A stretch of DNA of 64,000 bases, taken from contig JAUCEF010000010.1 of assembly GCA_033558025.1 (NCBI GenBank), forward strand, positions 831,001 through 895,000. Direction: 5' to 3'. The stretch is from Phytophthora sp. 'mugwort' (taxonomy: Eukaryota; Oomycota; Peronosporomycetes; Peronosporales; Peronosporaceae). A program made the position numbers and the translations under genes. Shown here piece after piece: positions 42,119 through 54,030 of this stretch. The notes below the pieces were generated by a model that was given only the letters and a program-made list of their open reading frames with translations, was not told where the DNA came from and made no database searches. Numbering within the stretch: the first letter of the stretch is position 1; every line of letters starts with the position of its first letter.

Positions 42119-43087
42119 CTCCCCGGGCAGCAGTCGCCCTGGCGCTTGCTTCCCCGTAAGTTCTCTTCTTGGTGGTTTTGGCGCTAGCGATATTCTTCAT
42201 TTCACCACTTGGTCATATTCCTGAAACGGCCATACTTTCCACGCCATCGTGTACTTATCGGATGGACACGTTCGACATTGCCATGCATGCTTGATCCGTT
42301 GCGTCTTGATTGCTACCGGGGATGAACTAGCCCCACTCCCCCGCCCTGTCGTGCAGCATATAGCAGTCCCGGGTTAACCTTATGCTTGATGTGGAATATT
42401 GACAGACAAATCGCGTATAGAGATTATCTATCTCTTTTTGAGCCCACGTATACAAAAAAGACTATCGCGGTGAAGTGTATCGCCGGCAAGACGATGACGT
42501 TGCGAATCAGGACTCTATTCTCCACGCTGACTGCCACCTTGGTTGCCGTGATGAATTGCCTCTGGACGTTACTTAGGCGGACTGCCCAGTTCCGATCTCG
42601 GAGCGCTCCTGTTCCCTATTTTTTTTTTATATCCCAGGTAACGGGTTATATTATTATGTAAAGGGGTTACACGAAGGTAACACGAGTGTAGCTGTGCTAC
42701 GTGTCACCTTGCAGTAAGTGGTACTTGGTACCACTTGTATTAACGGGATTTCAGTGCGTGGTCACAGGCCACTATACATGCATTTGACTAGGTTAAACTA
42801 TGGTAGATAGTTAGAGTCATACATTTTCATCACAGGCGGCTTGCTGCAGATAAGCAAACAAATAACAGTTCGGTTTTAGCATCAAAGAAAATATTGCCCT
42901 AGGTTTAGGAATACTGGCTCTTTGAGTCTCTAGTGATATAACTAGAGAGATATAAGCCTCTGCGGAGACCTTAGAAGTTAGGGTAACCACAGCTAAGACC
43001 CGGGAAGTCATACGTCTTCCTCTGACGCTACGCAGCCCCGCTGCACCTGGTAGCAATCCCGCACCTGAGACTTAGGACTATTTCTCG
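42119..43087 (+). other. 5' flank or LTR/leader of the gypsy element
   Basis: No coding region. The stretch 42660-43080 should contain the gypsy 5' LTR and primer-binding region. CACCTGGTAGCAATCCCGCA (43044-43063) is a possible tRNA-primer-binding neighbourhood. No second LTR is in the window to confirm the ends. Confidence 0.35.
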
Positions 43088-45885
43088 GTGAGGATGGAGC
43101 AGACGACATCGCAGGATGGGGCCTCTCGGCCTATACCGCTCATAGTGAGCGTCAAGACTTTCGAAGGAAAAGAGGGGGAGAACCTCATGTTGTGGATCCG
43201 CGAGATCGAAATGGTGATGGGATCGGCCATGCTCCGTACTGAGCAACAGCGCGTGGCGCTAGCGATCTCGAAGCTCAGTGGACGAGCGCGAGAATGGGCG
43301 CTCACGTGCGGCACGACGGTGGACGCTGCCTTCCCGAGCTGGGAGGAGCTGGAACTCTAGCTTTCAAAAATGTTTGCCCCGCCCAATTAGGCATACCGCG
43401 TGAAGTCACGCTTTCTGAGTACCCGCCAGGGTAAGAAGGACATAGCGGACTTCGTCCAGGAGTTGCTAACTCTGATCGCCGGCATGGCGGCCAATTATCT
43501 GCCAGAGGCAGTGACTGTAATAGGCTTTATGGAGGGCCTCCGCACTGGCGTGGCCAGGACGGAAGTCTTCCGCACTCACCCTTCCGCTTTTGAAGAGGCC
43601 GTGAGAGTGGCGTGGAACGCCGAGTTCAACTTCAAATCGTCTCGACTTGGCTGGGGCGTTGCTATCGCTACTCCGTCTGACGGACCAGTTCCTATGGACC
43701 TCAGCTACGCTGAAGATGAGGAAGCTGAGCTTCATGCTGCCGAGCAGCGTATGGGTGTCCGTCGGTGATTCATCTGCCGAAGCATCACCCATTTGAGGGC
43801 AATTTGCCCGTCGCGCAGGTCGCGTCAAGCTCCGACGAGCCTTCGCTCTGCCTCGAGCCAAGCCATCGGCGCGTCGCGGGGAAACGGCGACACTCAGTAG
43901 GCGCGAGGCGCACTGCTGGGGAAGAACGGAGCTCTGTTGAGCTTCGTGGAGGTGGATTTCAACAGGGCCCAGTCCCGGAGAGAGCCGTACTCTTTAACAT
44001 GGAACGTGTATGCAAGCTGGGCTTGCTCGTCGTTGAGGCGACGGTGAAGGGCTTTGAGAAGCCATGGACCATATTGATCGATTCCGGAGCGTCGGGCAAC
44101 TACGCTCGACGATCCACGATGGAAGGAAGTCAGCAATACGTTGAGGCGCTCAAGAAGCGCAGGAGTGACATCATCACTGTTCGCCTAGCGACTGGGACCC
44201 GTGTCACGGTGCCTAAGGTTCCTGTGAACCTGGGCGTGAAGTTTCTCGACTTCGATAGCGTGGAACGCTGTCTCATCCTGGACCTGGATTCGAGGCACGA
44301 CCTCATCCTGGACATGGCATGGCTGCAACGCCATGAGCCAAGGATTGATCGGAGGTCGAAGACTTTGGCGCAACGCACTTCACTCCTGGTGAGGCTTTCG
44401 TGAGTCATGAACCCACCTCTGCTAGGAAGCAAAAACGCTTGGCGCGGGCACTGGACAGAGTCGGTCAACGTGCTGGACATCGGAGTATCCGAACTTGTAG
44501 ACACTGAAGGTGTCGAGGATAAGAGCCCTAGCAGAGCTCGTGGGCTGTGACTGGAGCGGCAGGAAACCCGTTGGGTGACACAGGTGGCATATGTCACGAC
44601 AACGACACTCGTCATGATGACGGTGTGTCGTTACACGCCATGCTTGGCGTGGCCGGCAGTACGCCGGGGCATCATGGCCGCGGGCCTCAAGATGCAAGTG
44701 GAGCGGCAGACAATTCGCTGGGTGACCGAAGTCATGGTGATATTGGTCACGACTGTGACACTCATCGCGACGACGAGTTGTCGCTACAAGCCATGCGTGA
44801 TGTGGCCGGGTGTGGGCCGCGCCATCACGGCCGAAGGCCCACTGATGGAGGTGACGTGGCACGTAATCCACGGGGTTGAGACTGCGAGCATCGCAGCTCT
44901 GCGACGGTTGTCGGTCAAGCATACCAGTCTCGGGTGAAACGCACACGGTGCAATCACGGGAGACGCAGCTGATGTGACTGTTAGGACCTCTCCGAGGCAA
45001 AAAGTCTCAGCGGGGAGAAGGCTACGACGTCAAGCGTCAGCCATGAGACGCAGAGCGTCTGATACTTCTAGCATGCCGGGTGAAGATACTTCTGGTGATA
45101 GCAGCAATATACACTTATCAACAGTGTGACAGGGGAAGTCGATGGCGACATCAGTCAAGATACTATGCCCATTGCGGACGCTCTGTTGGAGCTGGACGAG
45201 ATGCCCATGGCCGAGTTCGGCGACGCCTTGAAGGCCGGCGAGTTAGCCGAGTTGGTCATTCTACGACCTGAAAAGGAGTTAAACACGTCGTCGCTTTTGG
45301 ATAAAGCAGTCCTTGAGGATATCAAGAAGGCGCTAAATGCGCGGGCAGGATCCTCGATCCTCAAGGATCCCTCGGATCCATACTACGCTTGGGTGAAGGA
45401 GTATCAAGACGTGGTCTCGAAAGAACCTCCCACGAGGCTACCTCCGGATCGAGGTGTACGTCATGAGATTGACCTGGTTCCTGGAACCAAATACTGCGTG
45501 AAAAGGCAGTGGTCTTTGCCACGAGAACAGTGTGACGTCATTGACGCGTTCTTCCGAGCTAAGCACAGGCGGGTATGGTACGCGAGAGCAAGTCTCCACA
45601 CTCAACGCCTATGTTCTGTGTCAGAAAGCCGAATTGCAAGTGGCGAGTCGTTCATGCTTTAAATTAAGCTCAACACGGCCACTATTCCGACGCAAACGCC
45701 TATTCCTAGGAAGGGCGTTCTCCAGAACAACATGACGGGGTGTACGGTGTACAGTGCCCTCGACTTGGTCGATGGATACTATCAATTGCTCATGCAAGCA
45801 AGCGATATGCCGCTTACGGCGGTCAGCACCCCAAGCGGTATGCTCTGGGAGTGGCTAGTAATGCCCCAAGGGCTGTCGATAGTCT
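43088..45885 (+). pseudogene. Ty3/gypsy retrotransposon gag-pol, truncated in RT
   Basis: Gag starts at [18 protein letters not shown] and stays in one frame to 43768 apart from two TAG stops (43358-43360, 43388-43390) at likely CAG codons. It contains [17 protein letters not shown] and FVQELLTLIAGM. After a shift comes the aspartic protease motif ILIDSGASGNYARRS (about 44070-44115). A linker with a tandem peptide repeat follows (44562-44870). The RT then begins: EYQDVVSKEPPTRLPPDRGV, HEIDLVPGTKYCVKRQW, CTVYSALDLVDGYYQLLMQA and LVMPQGLS. It ends abruptly near 45885, before the YxDD box. No RNase H, integrase or 3' LTR follows; a LINE fragment abuts instead. Confidence 0.8.
44562..44870 (+). 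repeat. tandem peptide repeat between protease and RT of the gypsy element
   Basis: A 49-residue unit (GNPLGDTGGICHDNDTRHDD to GHHGRGPQD) recurs as NSLGDRSHGDIGHDCDTHRD to RHHGRRPTD, and a third start RNPRG follows 51 residues later. At DNA level the period is 147-153 bp with clear divergence. The unit is rich in His, Asp and Gly. Confidence 0.75.
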
Positions 45886-45899
45886 GAGTCTCCTTGTTC

Positions 45900-47500
45900 C
45901 GCGGCGGGATGATCAGCGTTTCGAAAAAGGAGTCGGGCATGTCCGCCCTTGAATAATTTGGTTAAACACGACTGTTAGTAATGGCACCATGAGTGACTTA
46001 GTGGCCTTGTAGAAGTCGTGGTTAAGGCCATCTGTGCCAGCAGCATTGTGGGGCCAAGCTCCGTTACAGCCTGGAGGGCCTCCGCCTCTGAGATTGGGGC
46101 CATTAAGACCGCGTTTCCTCTTCTGTGACCTTTCTGTCGTTCGGGATACTCACGAAGGCCTCGAAGTCTGTCACCAGATCTTCGAGCGGAGTCACGCGGC
46201 GGCTAACCCCTAGTGTTGGTTGCCACTCGCTCGCAAACTTGTCCGTTATAGTCGTCGTGTCACTAAACGGTTGACCATGGACAGCCTTGATTGTTGTGAC
46301 CCGTTGATACCGCTCCAATTGGATAGCCTTTTGAGTTTCCATCGAAGCGCGTCCTTTGTCCGTTCAGTCTCTCCCCTATTCGATAGATGTGCTGCACTCG
46401 GAGATCGTCAGCCATGGCGTTCATCCATTAAGTCCTGGTGAATAGGTGACTACGCTCCTTATTGCGGACTTTCTTGTGTTGTGTGACCACGTTTGGCGAA
46501 CCCTCCGGCTGACGGCTACTATACTGGCTACGCTCCGTCGTACTGCGATGTCCCAACTCTTTACAGCCGTGTATCCGCCGATCCGAGATCATGCATCTCC
46601 TCTAAGTGCTCGTTTATTACCCTATGTGGTTGCCCGCTACGGGTTGCGATATTTCACTTCAGCGGCCCCCTGCTGCGTGGTTGAACACCTGCTCGACGTA
46701 CTATCAGGATTGTCTCCTGGTGATCGGTCTGCACAGGTGGCAGTTTCGTTTCAACCCATTGGACTCGATCGGCCTACCTGGCCGGCACGTAGAATCTATC
46801 TATTCAGCTGGCTGTTTGGCCTGCCCAGTAGGTGAATTGGTCCCTCCTGTCCGGTGAATCATCCCATTCAGGGTGTTCTACTAGGCCCCGTGCATCCGTT
46901 GACCTTGGTTGTTGGAGTAAAGCTTCCAGACGTTGACTTTCGGGGCGGCCAGAGGCGCGCTCTCAAAGCCTGCCAAGGTGCGGGGTCCGCACACTATAAA
47001 AATCACCCACAAGAATTATAGTATATTCTGTCCAAGCTATGGGATGTAGCTCCGCGAATAAGTCCTCTCACTCCGGGCTCACGTTTAGCGCGTAAATGCT
47101 GATCAGCATTGCTCCGTCCCGCGATTGGACCGATATTCTCCGTGGCGACACGCTCAGCTTCTCCCATGGACTTGTCTCCATCGCCGGTCCTGGGGGAAGA
47201 AGGATCGCCACGGCCCCTTGCCCTGCCGGTGCTCAAATGTGCCATGCGATGTTGGTCTGAGTTACGCTGGACTTCTCAGACCCTCTGCCATTCTTGTTCA
47301 ATTTATAAGCCTCCTCTGTGGTCGCCATGTGGGTCTCTTGAAGACATCACATGTATGGTATGTTGCGCCGCGGGGTTTGTCGCCATGCCGCGAACCAACT
47401 TTTTTACTCTCCTTCTTGAAACCTCGAACATTTTGGCTTAATATGCGCCATGTACTGAGAGCATCCGATTTTCGTTTGTGGCCGTACTGGGTTCGCCCAA
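45900..47500 (-). pseudogene. LINE endonuclease and RT N-terminal region
   Basis: Minus-strand fragments give an APE-type endonuclease: CLQETHMATTEEAYKLNKNG (about 47345-47285), SVSPRRISVQSRDGAMLISI with YALNVSPE then a TGA, EDLFAELHPIAWTEYTIILV plus GDF (where N of GDFN is Y), and IDRFYVPARW preceded by a stop. PPVQTDHQE (the SDH-like motif) is near 46720. Downstream, ITDKFASEWQPTLGVSRRV and PLEDLVTDFEAFVSIPNDRK (46240-46120) belong to the linker before RT, and a patchy RT start runs to about 45900. It meets the oppositely oriented gypsy RT there. Confidence 0.75.
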
Positions 47501-47999
47501 ATGAAGCCTATCTTGCATGAGGATCCCATAGGCATCCACCGATAGCTACACATAAATCTTCTACACTCCATCCAGAACGACGTGCTGAAGCAGACGAAAG
47601 CGGAAGTTTTTAACGAGCGTTACGTTGAACGAGAAGTAGAGAATGCAGCCATGTAGTTGTGGTGTATTCCTGGTATCAAGCCAACCTCTACCAACACGAC
47701 AACTGAAACCCAGAGTGTGTCGGACAGTGTTTGGGTTAAATTGAGCACTGGCACGTCACCAACAGGCCAAGGGAGCCAGAGAGCTGTCCAAGCAGATGGT
47801 TCCATAGCCGGTGACGAATGGCTTGGGTACGTCCTAAGCAGTATGTATTATGGCGGCCCGCCCGCTGACCGAGGGCGGTGCAGTTGTACATGTCAGGTCT
47901 TGTAGCCGGCCGCCGGAGATCCCCGTGGGTTATCTGGTGGCCTTACGTTTTGATAACCGAGTGGATCGAGTGCAGTGGCCAATTCGCCTCATCCTCGCT
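47501..47999. other. gap without recognisable gene
   Basis: Short plus-strand frames such as 47657-47905 have no recognisable domain. Possibly the 5' part of the hAT relic that follows. Confidence 0.3.
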
Positions 48000-48640
48000 C
48001 TTTATTTTAATATTTTGAAGACCTGGAAGACCTTATCCTCAAGTTCGAGCGATGCGCAGTCGATCTCCAAGAAGCTGCAGACCGACGGACGGAGATCTCT
48101 GGATACCCGAGAGGTCTGCTGGGGGCGTTTCCCAGCAATCTCGGTAAAGAGAACTTCACTTCACTATGAGATGCTATTGCGACATTACTCACTAACTGCA
48201 CTCGTTTATCATGCTGCATGCAGCACCTGACACCTCGATCGTGCACTCACTCAAGTTTGAGTCGGCGGTTTGTGAAGGTGCTTGGAGGTTAAATGGCTGG
48301 CTTAACGGCGGTGGAGAAGGCTACTCTGCAGCGATTTCGACGGGGCAACCGCATTGGGCTCGGTCACCGTGCAAGATGAACCAAGCTTTGTCGAGCTGAT
48401 TCTCAAGCGTCGCAAGGCCGACGCACCCCCTAGCACCTACACTTATTGACCTCGATACCGCCGAGATCAAATATGCTGGATGGTCTGCTCAGCTCTTACA
48501 TGTTTTTATTTGTGTCATGAGCGCCACCGTTTCTCACGATGGCGCTCGAGACGCTACTCTTCCTGAAGATTGACGATCCGTACTGGAACGTGGCAATCGT
48601 GATGCATGTCTGTAGTAACTCGCAAGCGAATACAATTCAC
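48000..48640 (+). pseudogene. hAT transposase C-terminal relic
   Basis: Across three frames the plus strand gives LEDLILKFERCAVDLQEAAD, PSFVELILKRRKADAPPSTY, IPPRSNML and MALETLLFLKIDDPYWNVAI. These resemble the last third of oomycete hAT transposases, where an IPPTSN-type element precedes the dimerisation helix and a LLFLK...YW ending. Frameshifts are frequent, and no TIR was found. Family assignment is inference from motif order. Confidence 0.5.
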
Positions 48641-50551
48641 GTGAGTTCTCCAATATTATTGTTGCTTGTGCCCGGATTCAGTTATTTATTTCGTGCATGG
48701 AGACGATGTTCATGCGCTATTTATTTATCTTGTTGCTTAAAATTGGTATGTACTATATTTTCGAATCCCTGCATACAACCATTGGGTTGTATTCAGCCTG
48801 CGAAGCCGTACAGAAGCTCTTTGAAGGTTGTGGTGTTCCGTATAGCAGCGTCGGAGCTCGCTTTGCCAACAGCATAACCTGGAAATAAAGGAAGACCAAT
48901 GGGTGCGTTGCATGGAACCTGTAGCATTGTGTACACACGGCGAGGTTCTCGGCTGCAATAGGGTGCCAGTATCTTGGGTTAAACCAGTACACAAATATTG
49001 AAATCGTGATGAAATTCTTGAAATTATTACCTAGACATCCTAGCCAACAACACGGTGTTCTGGTACACGCAGACACTGCTTCGTCGTCGATGATTCTAGG
49101 CGCTGCGTTACTAAGTCTACACCAGAAGCACGGTTTGTGGCACGACTCGGTCGGGCAGTAGAAACAGCGGCTTGGTGGAGGGTACCGTAGCATATGTCTA
49201 GCCACAGAGATGAATAGTAGACTCTTTCGCATCGCGCAAGACAGCCGAACACGTAGCCGGGAGTGGCGCTTTCTTGCTCCTTGAGGCGATGAAAGTACGA
49301 GCTTAGCTCTTTTCTGCTTCTTCTTCTTCTTCTTCTTCTTCTTCTTGGAAGATCATTTTTAGTTTTCTCATCACATCACAGAGCCAATGCCGCTCTCCAT
49401 TAGATTTGAAGGCCCTCCCGTTGCTGCGCTGGCCAGTATATTGGTATTTTAGCGGGCTAAGCTGTTGAAGATATCGTTTCCCGTCGTGCTGCGATCACAT
49501 TCGGTATTTGGCGGGACTGTGGAAACGCACAGCACACTAAGAAATTAGCATTAGGCTGTAATGACAGCCACGTGACCACACGAGACGCTAATCTCCTCGG
49601 CAATGTTTGCACCTGGCGAAAAAGCGTTGAGTAGTTAGACTGAAATTCAGCCGGCTTAATATCATATGACGGTTGGGAGGCGATGCGGAAAATACTTTCT
49701 CTTTAATGTTTTGTGAGCGATGTCCCATTGAGCAACCCAATGCGACCAATCGCCGCCGGATGCTAGCCTCGCAGGGTCGGACATCTAAGACATGTTCGAA
49801 CGATTTGGATATCTGATTCGGAGGGGGTGTCACGTTCTGGGGGTTAACCCCCAACCCCTGCTGTAGAAAATACGTTTAAGGTGAGGCTGAGGGTCCGCTC
49901 GCTGGTATGCTCGGCGCGGGCGAGGAAACGGTAGAATCACACGTTAAAGTCTGAAAACACACCATGTGCATCGCACAAAACAACATCTCAGCCGCATTGC
50001 CGGTGCATCCCAGTTGCCCGTTTTGTGTCGTAGCCGTCCCTCATCCCGCGAAGGGAAATAAGTATCTGAGGTCTTCCGAAAGTGACACGAGTGGGAGAGC
50101 TAATGAAGGCCACCCTACGCTCTAATCCGCTCCATCAAGTTAAGGTGCCGTACGCGCCCAGCAGTAGCAGCTACACGATGGCACCTCTCTCCGCATCTCA
50201 GTTGCCACCGGAGGAGCTTCCTGCAGCGGGTACGATCGCATATTACTCGCGTGCGTTCGTGTTCAGCGATCCCTGAGGCTACCGAAAAGCCGTCGTGTTG
50301 AGTGTTGACGTCTCCGAGAGCGCGGATATGCCGATCGAAGTCGAAGTGATCACGCGTATGATGATGGGAAGCGGTTGGCGGACCGCTCCGGAACGAACCC
50401 GCTGGGGTGGAGGCGTTGTGGCGCAAGCGGAGGGCTTTTACCTTGGTTGCATGAAGTCACGATGATCTGAGGCAATACCAGCGCTTTTATCCAGGCTGTT
50501 CAGGGTTTCGTTCAGCAGGCATTCGCTGCAGATCGACGCGCCGGATCTGGC
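48641..50551. other. gap with microsatellite, no supported gene
   Basis: Frames on both strands (such as 49232-48753 minus) are open but unrecognised. The region contains a TTC microsatellite and a perfect 14-bp palindrome GGGGGTTAACCCCC (49839-49852). Confidence 0.4.
49318..49346. repeat. (TTC)n microsatellite
   Basis: About ten uninterrupted TTC units. Confidence 0.95.
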
Positions 50552-51861
50552 ATGCACGAGGAGACGTCACGTGTTGTCTCTAGTGTGATTGATTCGAGCA
50601 GCACTATGCACGGGATGCTACTGACGGATGCTTTGTCGGCATCCAGAGCCCCGGGTATGCTGGAAGTGTCCTCGCCAAGTCGTGCAAATTGCACATACAG
50701 CTATGAGCTACATACCCCGTGCGAGGATTCACATACCAGCGAATTACACGTCGCGACAACGAAGGTATCTGCTGGCGGCGAAGTTGTGGAGCCAGCCAGT
50801 ATTGCTGCAGGGGAAGTCACGCCATTTGAGACTAATGCAAATGATGTGCCTCAGTGTGACGAAGATCAATGGAGCGATTGTTCGGATTCCCATGGCAGTC
50901 TGGATCCCCACCTATAGGACGTACATGCCAATTCGGCGCTGGCTGCGGTAGTGATTACTTGCCGTCTATCTCGACCCGCATGGAGCGTTCAAAAATCCGC
51001 CACCAAGCCAAGAACGAGCTGGGGGCTGGCATGTTCGTCGACCGCGGAAGCGGCATGACCAAAGGAAATGTGCAGTTACTCGTAACGGAGAGAACATCTA
51101 TCACGCGCGAAAGCTGGACGAAGGAACTGCTGCAGATGCCGGGCGTCAGAGATCGGATGCATGTTTTACACATTCGACAGCCAGCGTTATTCAACCCCGT
51201 GCGGAAGGCTTCCTTGTTTTGAGCGAGGTGAAGTGGCCAGCTTCGTCGAACGCATTGAAAAGTGCGAAATGCCCGAGGGAATTAGGTTTCCTGACAATGG
51301 AGACGGCGATCCGTGTCAATGCGTGGGGACTACTTTAAGGATTCATGTCAGAACGCAACGCTCGCTATTTACTGCACGCCCGACTGCTGCGCCTTGCAAG
51401 GAGCATGCAACAATTCTCCGCGCACCCATCCTGGGCTGAAGTTGTATGATACCTGCCGTGTCGGACTGGACGTCTGTACAAGTTGGTATCTCAAAGTTGT
51501 AGATATTGTCGGCGAGTACGAGGGGCGCCTGTTGGAGTTCGATGTAGTAGTTGAGGGCCAGCCTGCTCAAGCTGACCAGAATAGTGGATATACAATGCTG
51601 TTGAATGTCAAGTCAGTATCGGGCAAGTTTGTTTACATTGAGGCGCTGAACTGTGGATTAAATACTCGACTCAAGAGCCACGCTTGCGACCCTAACGTTG
51701 CATTCGTGGAGATGCAGAACTGTGCAAGCACCAAGGTCTTGGCAGTAATGATCAAAACGATGAAGCCAGGCACGCAACTGACCGTAAACTACGGTAATGA
51801 AATCTGGTTCAGGTGCGCATGTGACTCGTGCTGGATCGAGCCGGACGAGTGCGAACCTTAG
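50552..51861 (+). pseudogene. AWS-SET histone methyltransferase-like gene, frameshifted
   Basis: The C-terminal half is clear: an AWS-type cysteine cluster (DPCQCVG, then DYFKDSCQNATLAIYCTPDC and GACNN), and a SET domain with IVGEYEGRLLE, YIEALNCGLNTRLKSHACDP then N, KTMKPGTQLTVNYGNE, and post-SET FRCACDSCW. Such domains transfer methyl groups from S-adenosylmethionine to lysine, usually on histones. A single missing G in a G-run at about 51327-51330 separates CQCVG from DYFKD. Upstream, an acidic Ser-rich region (50552-50917) and basic segments (51000-51220) lie in different frames, so the N-terminus is uncertain. The usual NHSCxPN reads TRLKSHACDPN. Host gene, dispersed duplicate or transposon cargo cannot be separated here. 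Confidence 0.65.
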
Positions 51862-52173
51862 ATGAAGGCATTGCCACAGACACTAGGCTCTACGCTATCC
51901 AACATATGGAGAATAACCCACAATTTTGAATCACATGCATGATTATTAACGTGTGTATCTGCTCTTCCTTCCGCGAGCGAGCGAGGAAACATCCGATTCC
52001 CCTTTCCTTCCGTGAACTGGTATGACCTAGTTGCTAACATCATTTTGACTACGCCTCGGGATTCGAAACGTAGATTAGCACTCCCTGGACACATATCATG
52101 AAAACGCTCAGCTACGAAGAAAGCGAACTATCACGGCCATCACTAAACGCTGCATGCCTCCGAACATGCTTAC
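51862..52173. other. gap without recognisable gene
   Basis: 3' flank of the SET gene and of the MULE relic. No coding content recognised. Confidence 0.4.
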
Positions 52174-54030
52174 CTATGCGCTGGAAGATCTGAAAGTCAG
52201 TGTTGGCCCCACGGACAATGGTCTCCATCCTTGGATGGTATTAGTGCTTCGCCTCTTACGTTTTCCATTCTTGCGACTTACGAGAACCACATTCCCGTTG
52301 CAGTGTAGGTACCCCAAGCTTCGAATTGCATACAGCACGTGGATACAACTTCTAAATGCGAAAAGGTAGCTACCACCGCACCACTTGCGGTCAATTTCTA
52401 CAACCCATCCACCCCACTGCTGTCCTTCCACCTTCATGCGACCAAAATTGGAGCCCATCTGAGCAGCTAATACGATAGCCTCTTCAGAACGTTCATTTGG
52501 GGCAACGTTTATTCGCTCGACCAGCCGTGATTCCACCTGAACGCATCGGGTGCCTCCAGCAGTTACATTTCCGAATTGCTGCTCGTTCCACATGGCCAGA
52601 TAGCTGTTGCGTTCTATCGCTAAGGCCCGACGAGTGAGCGTCATTGGATGTACAACGTCAAAGCGAAAACAAATGGGCGCCGTTAGACGACTGGTCCCCG
52701 CAGCAGTTACTTAACTCTCTCAGCAGCGCTCCCATTTTGAATCGTCGGCGAAGAGTCGATTGTTCCTCTTGCGCAGGACACTGAAGGTCTCCATAAGATT
52801 GTTTATGGAGGCAAAACCAGAAGGAGTTGCGTAAATCTGTCATGTACTAAAGCCCTATAGAACCACTGCGCGCATATGGATTACGTGAAATTCCACAGGA
52901 AAGCTTGGGTTCTCCCCTAGCGAACGATATCATCCCGCATCTCGAAAAAATGCATCTCGCTCCTCGCAAATTGTAAGTCGTACTTGTCCTTGCCAATAGC
53001 GCATGCCACGACCTAAGGCAGTTCTTTAATCGCTTTGTGCACCTTTCCCATAACATGGAAAAAGCATATGAGCGTTCGAAGTTGCACAGGACCACCCAAC
53101 ACTGCATTCAGCGCGTTAAGTTGGGCCTGGTCAGCGTCTGTCATGGTGTACTTGACCACCAATTCGAGGGATGTGACCCAGAAGTACAACCTTCCAGCGC
53201 CATCAACATTTGTTGAATAACATCCTGGGTTGCTTGAGAGACAACAAACAGTGCTACAAGATAGAAGCCACGCGAGCGATCTGACACTCTAACCACGACC
53301 ACCGGATATGCGCGGAAGCTCCTCTTGCAAGTGGCATCCGCGTGCAAGATGAAACTCTTTGGCGGGACCATTAACCTCAGACTGAGTGCTTAATTGCCAG
53401 CCATATCACAAACGGTCGCTCATCGGAGCCGTTTCCAGCCGTAGGCTTGCCCTCGCGATCCAAATCCCAACCAAAGGTGCGTGGCGAATCCCCACGGGAC
53501 GTAGTGGTGCTCGGTCACCTCGCGACAAAAAGCCTTCTTCGCAGACGTTAGCTTTTGCTGCTTTTTTGGCGACGGGCCCCCAGAGGCGTGCTCTCCGAAC
53601 TCGTAGATAGATACATCCTCGCCTTTAAGACACTTTAAGACAAGGTAGCGTGTTGCCACGCCACGGACAGGCGAATACACCAGTAGAATCGCAGGTTCAG
53701 AATTGCATGCCAGCAATCTTTAGCGCATCTTGTGCGATTCGAAGCCTGAACAGAGTGTGCAGATCATGGCATTGCTCTTTGTGATCTCGAAGGGCTTCAT
53801 CTCGCTCAGCACAGTGTCCGCGTCCCCTGCATCGACGTCGATCGCCGCCTCTCGCCAAGCAATCCGTTTCGCCATATTCGATTGCGTCCTCGGTTTTAAG
53901 CGCAAGCACCGCCTTCCGATCGTTCGGCAGGCAGCTGTGACATGGTGCCACTCGGCCCGTTTGTGCATTGGGCCAGAGAATGGGCAGATGTCAAAGACCC
54001 TGCGAGGTTTTGTGTTTCTACCGTAACGTG
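52174..54030 (-). pseudogene. MULE transposase relic (second family)
   Basis: Minus-strand order: MICTLCSGFESHKMR and ACNSEP (zinc-type N-terminus, about 53760-53700); VLKCLKGEDVSIYEFGEH and KKAFCREVTEHHYVPWGFAT (53640-53480); the catalytic-type FILHADATCKRSFRAYPVVV and VSDRSRGFYLVALFVVSQAT (53355-53230). Then KVHKAIKELP, ARSEMHFFEMRDDI (about 52970) and TRCVQVESRLVERINVAPNE follow, and a SWIM-like GGWVVEIDRKWCG with FRSCIHVLYA (about 52400-52330), where the second Cys of CxC is Gly. Several frameshifts. It differs clearly from the MULE at 7.9-9.6 kb and has no Ulp1 partner nearby. Confidence 0.75.

Noticed and set aside
42660..43080. A gypsy 5' LTR.
   Set aside because: Likely present, but without a second LTR in the window the boundaries cannot be set, so I did not draw one.
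44422..45000. A 192-codon minus-strand frame.
   Set aside because: It lies opposite the gypsy linker and mirrors its tandem repeat (HxH patterns), so it is a shadow of the plus-strand coding sequence.
46446..46835. A 129-codon plus-strand frame.
   Set aside because: The opposite strand carries recognisable LINE endonuclease motifs, so this frame is antisense to the real coding direction.
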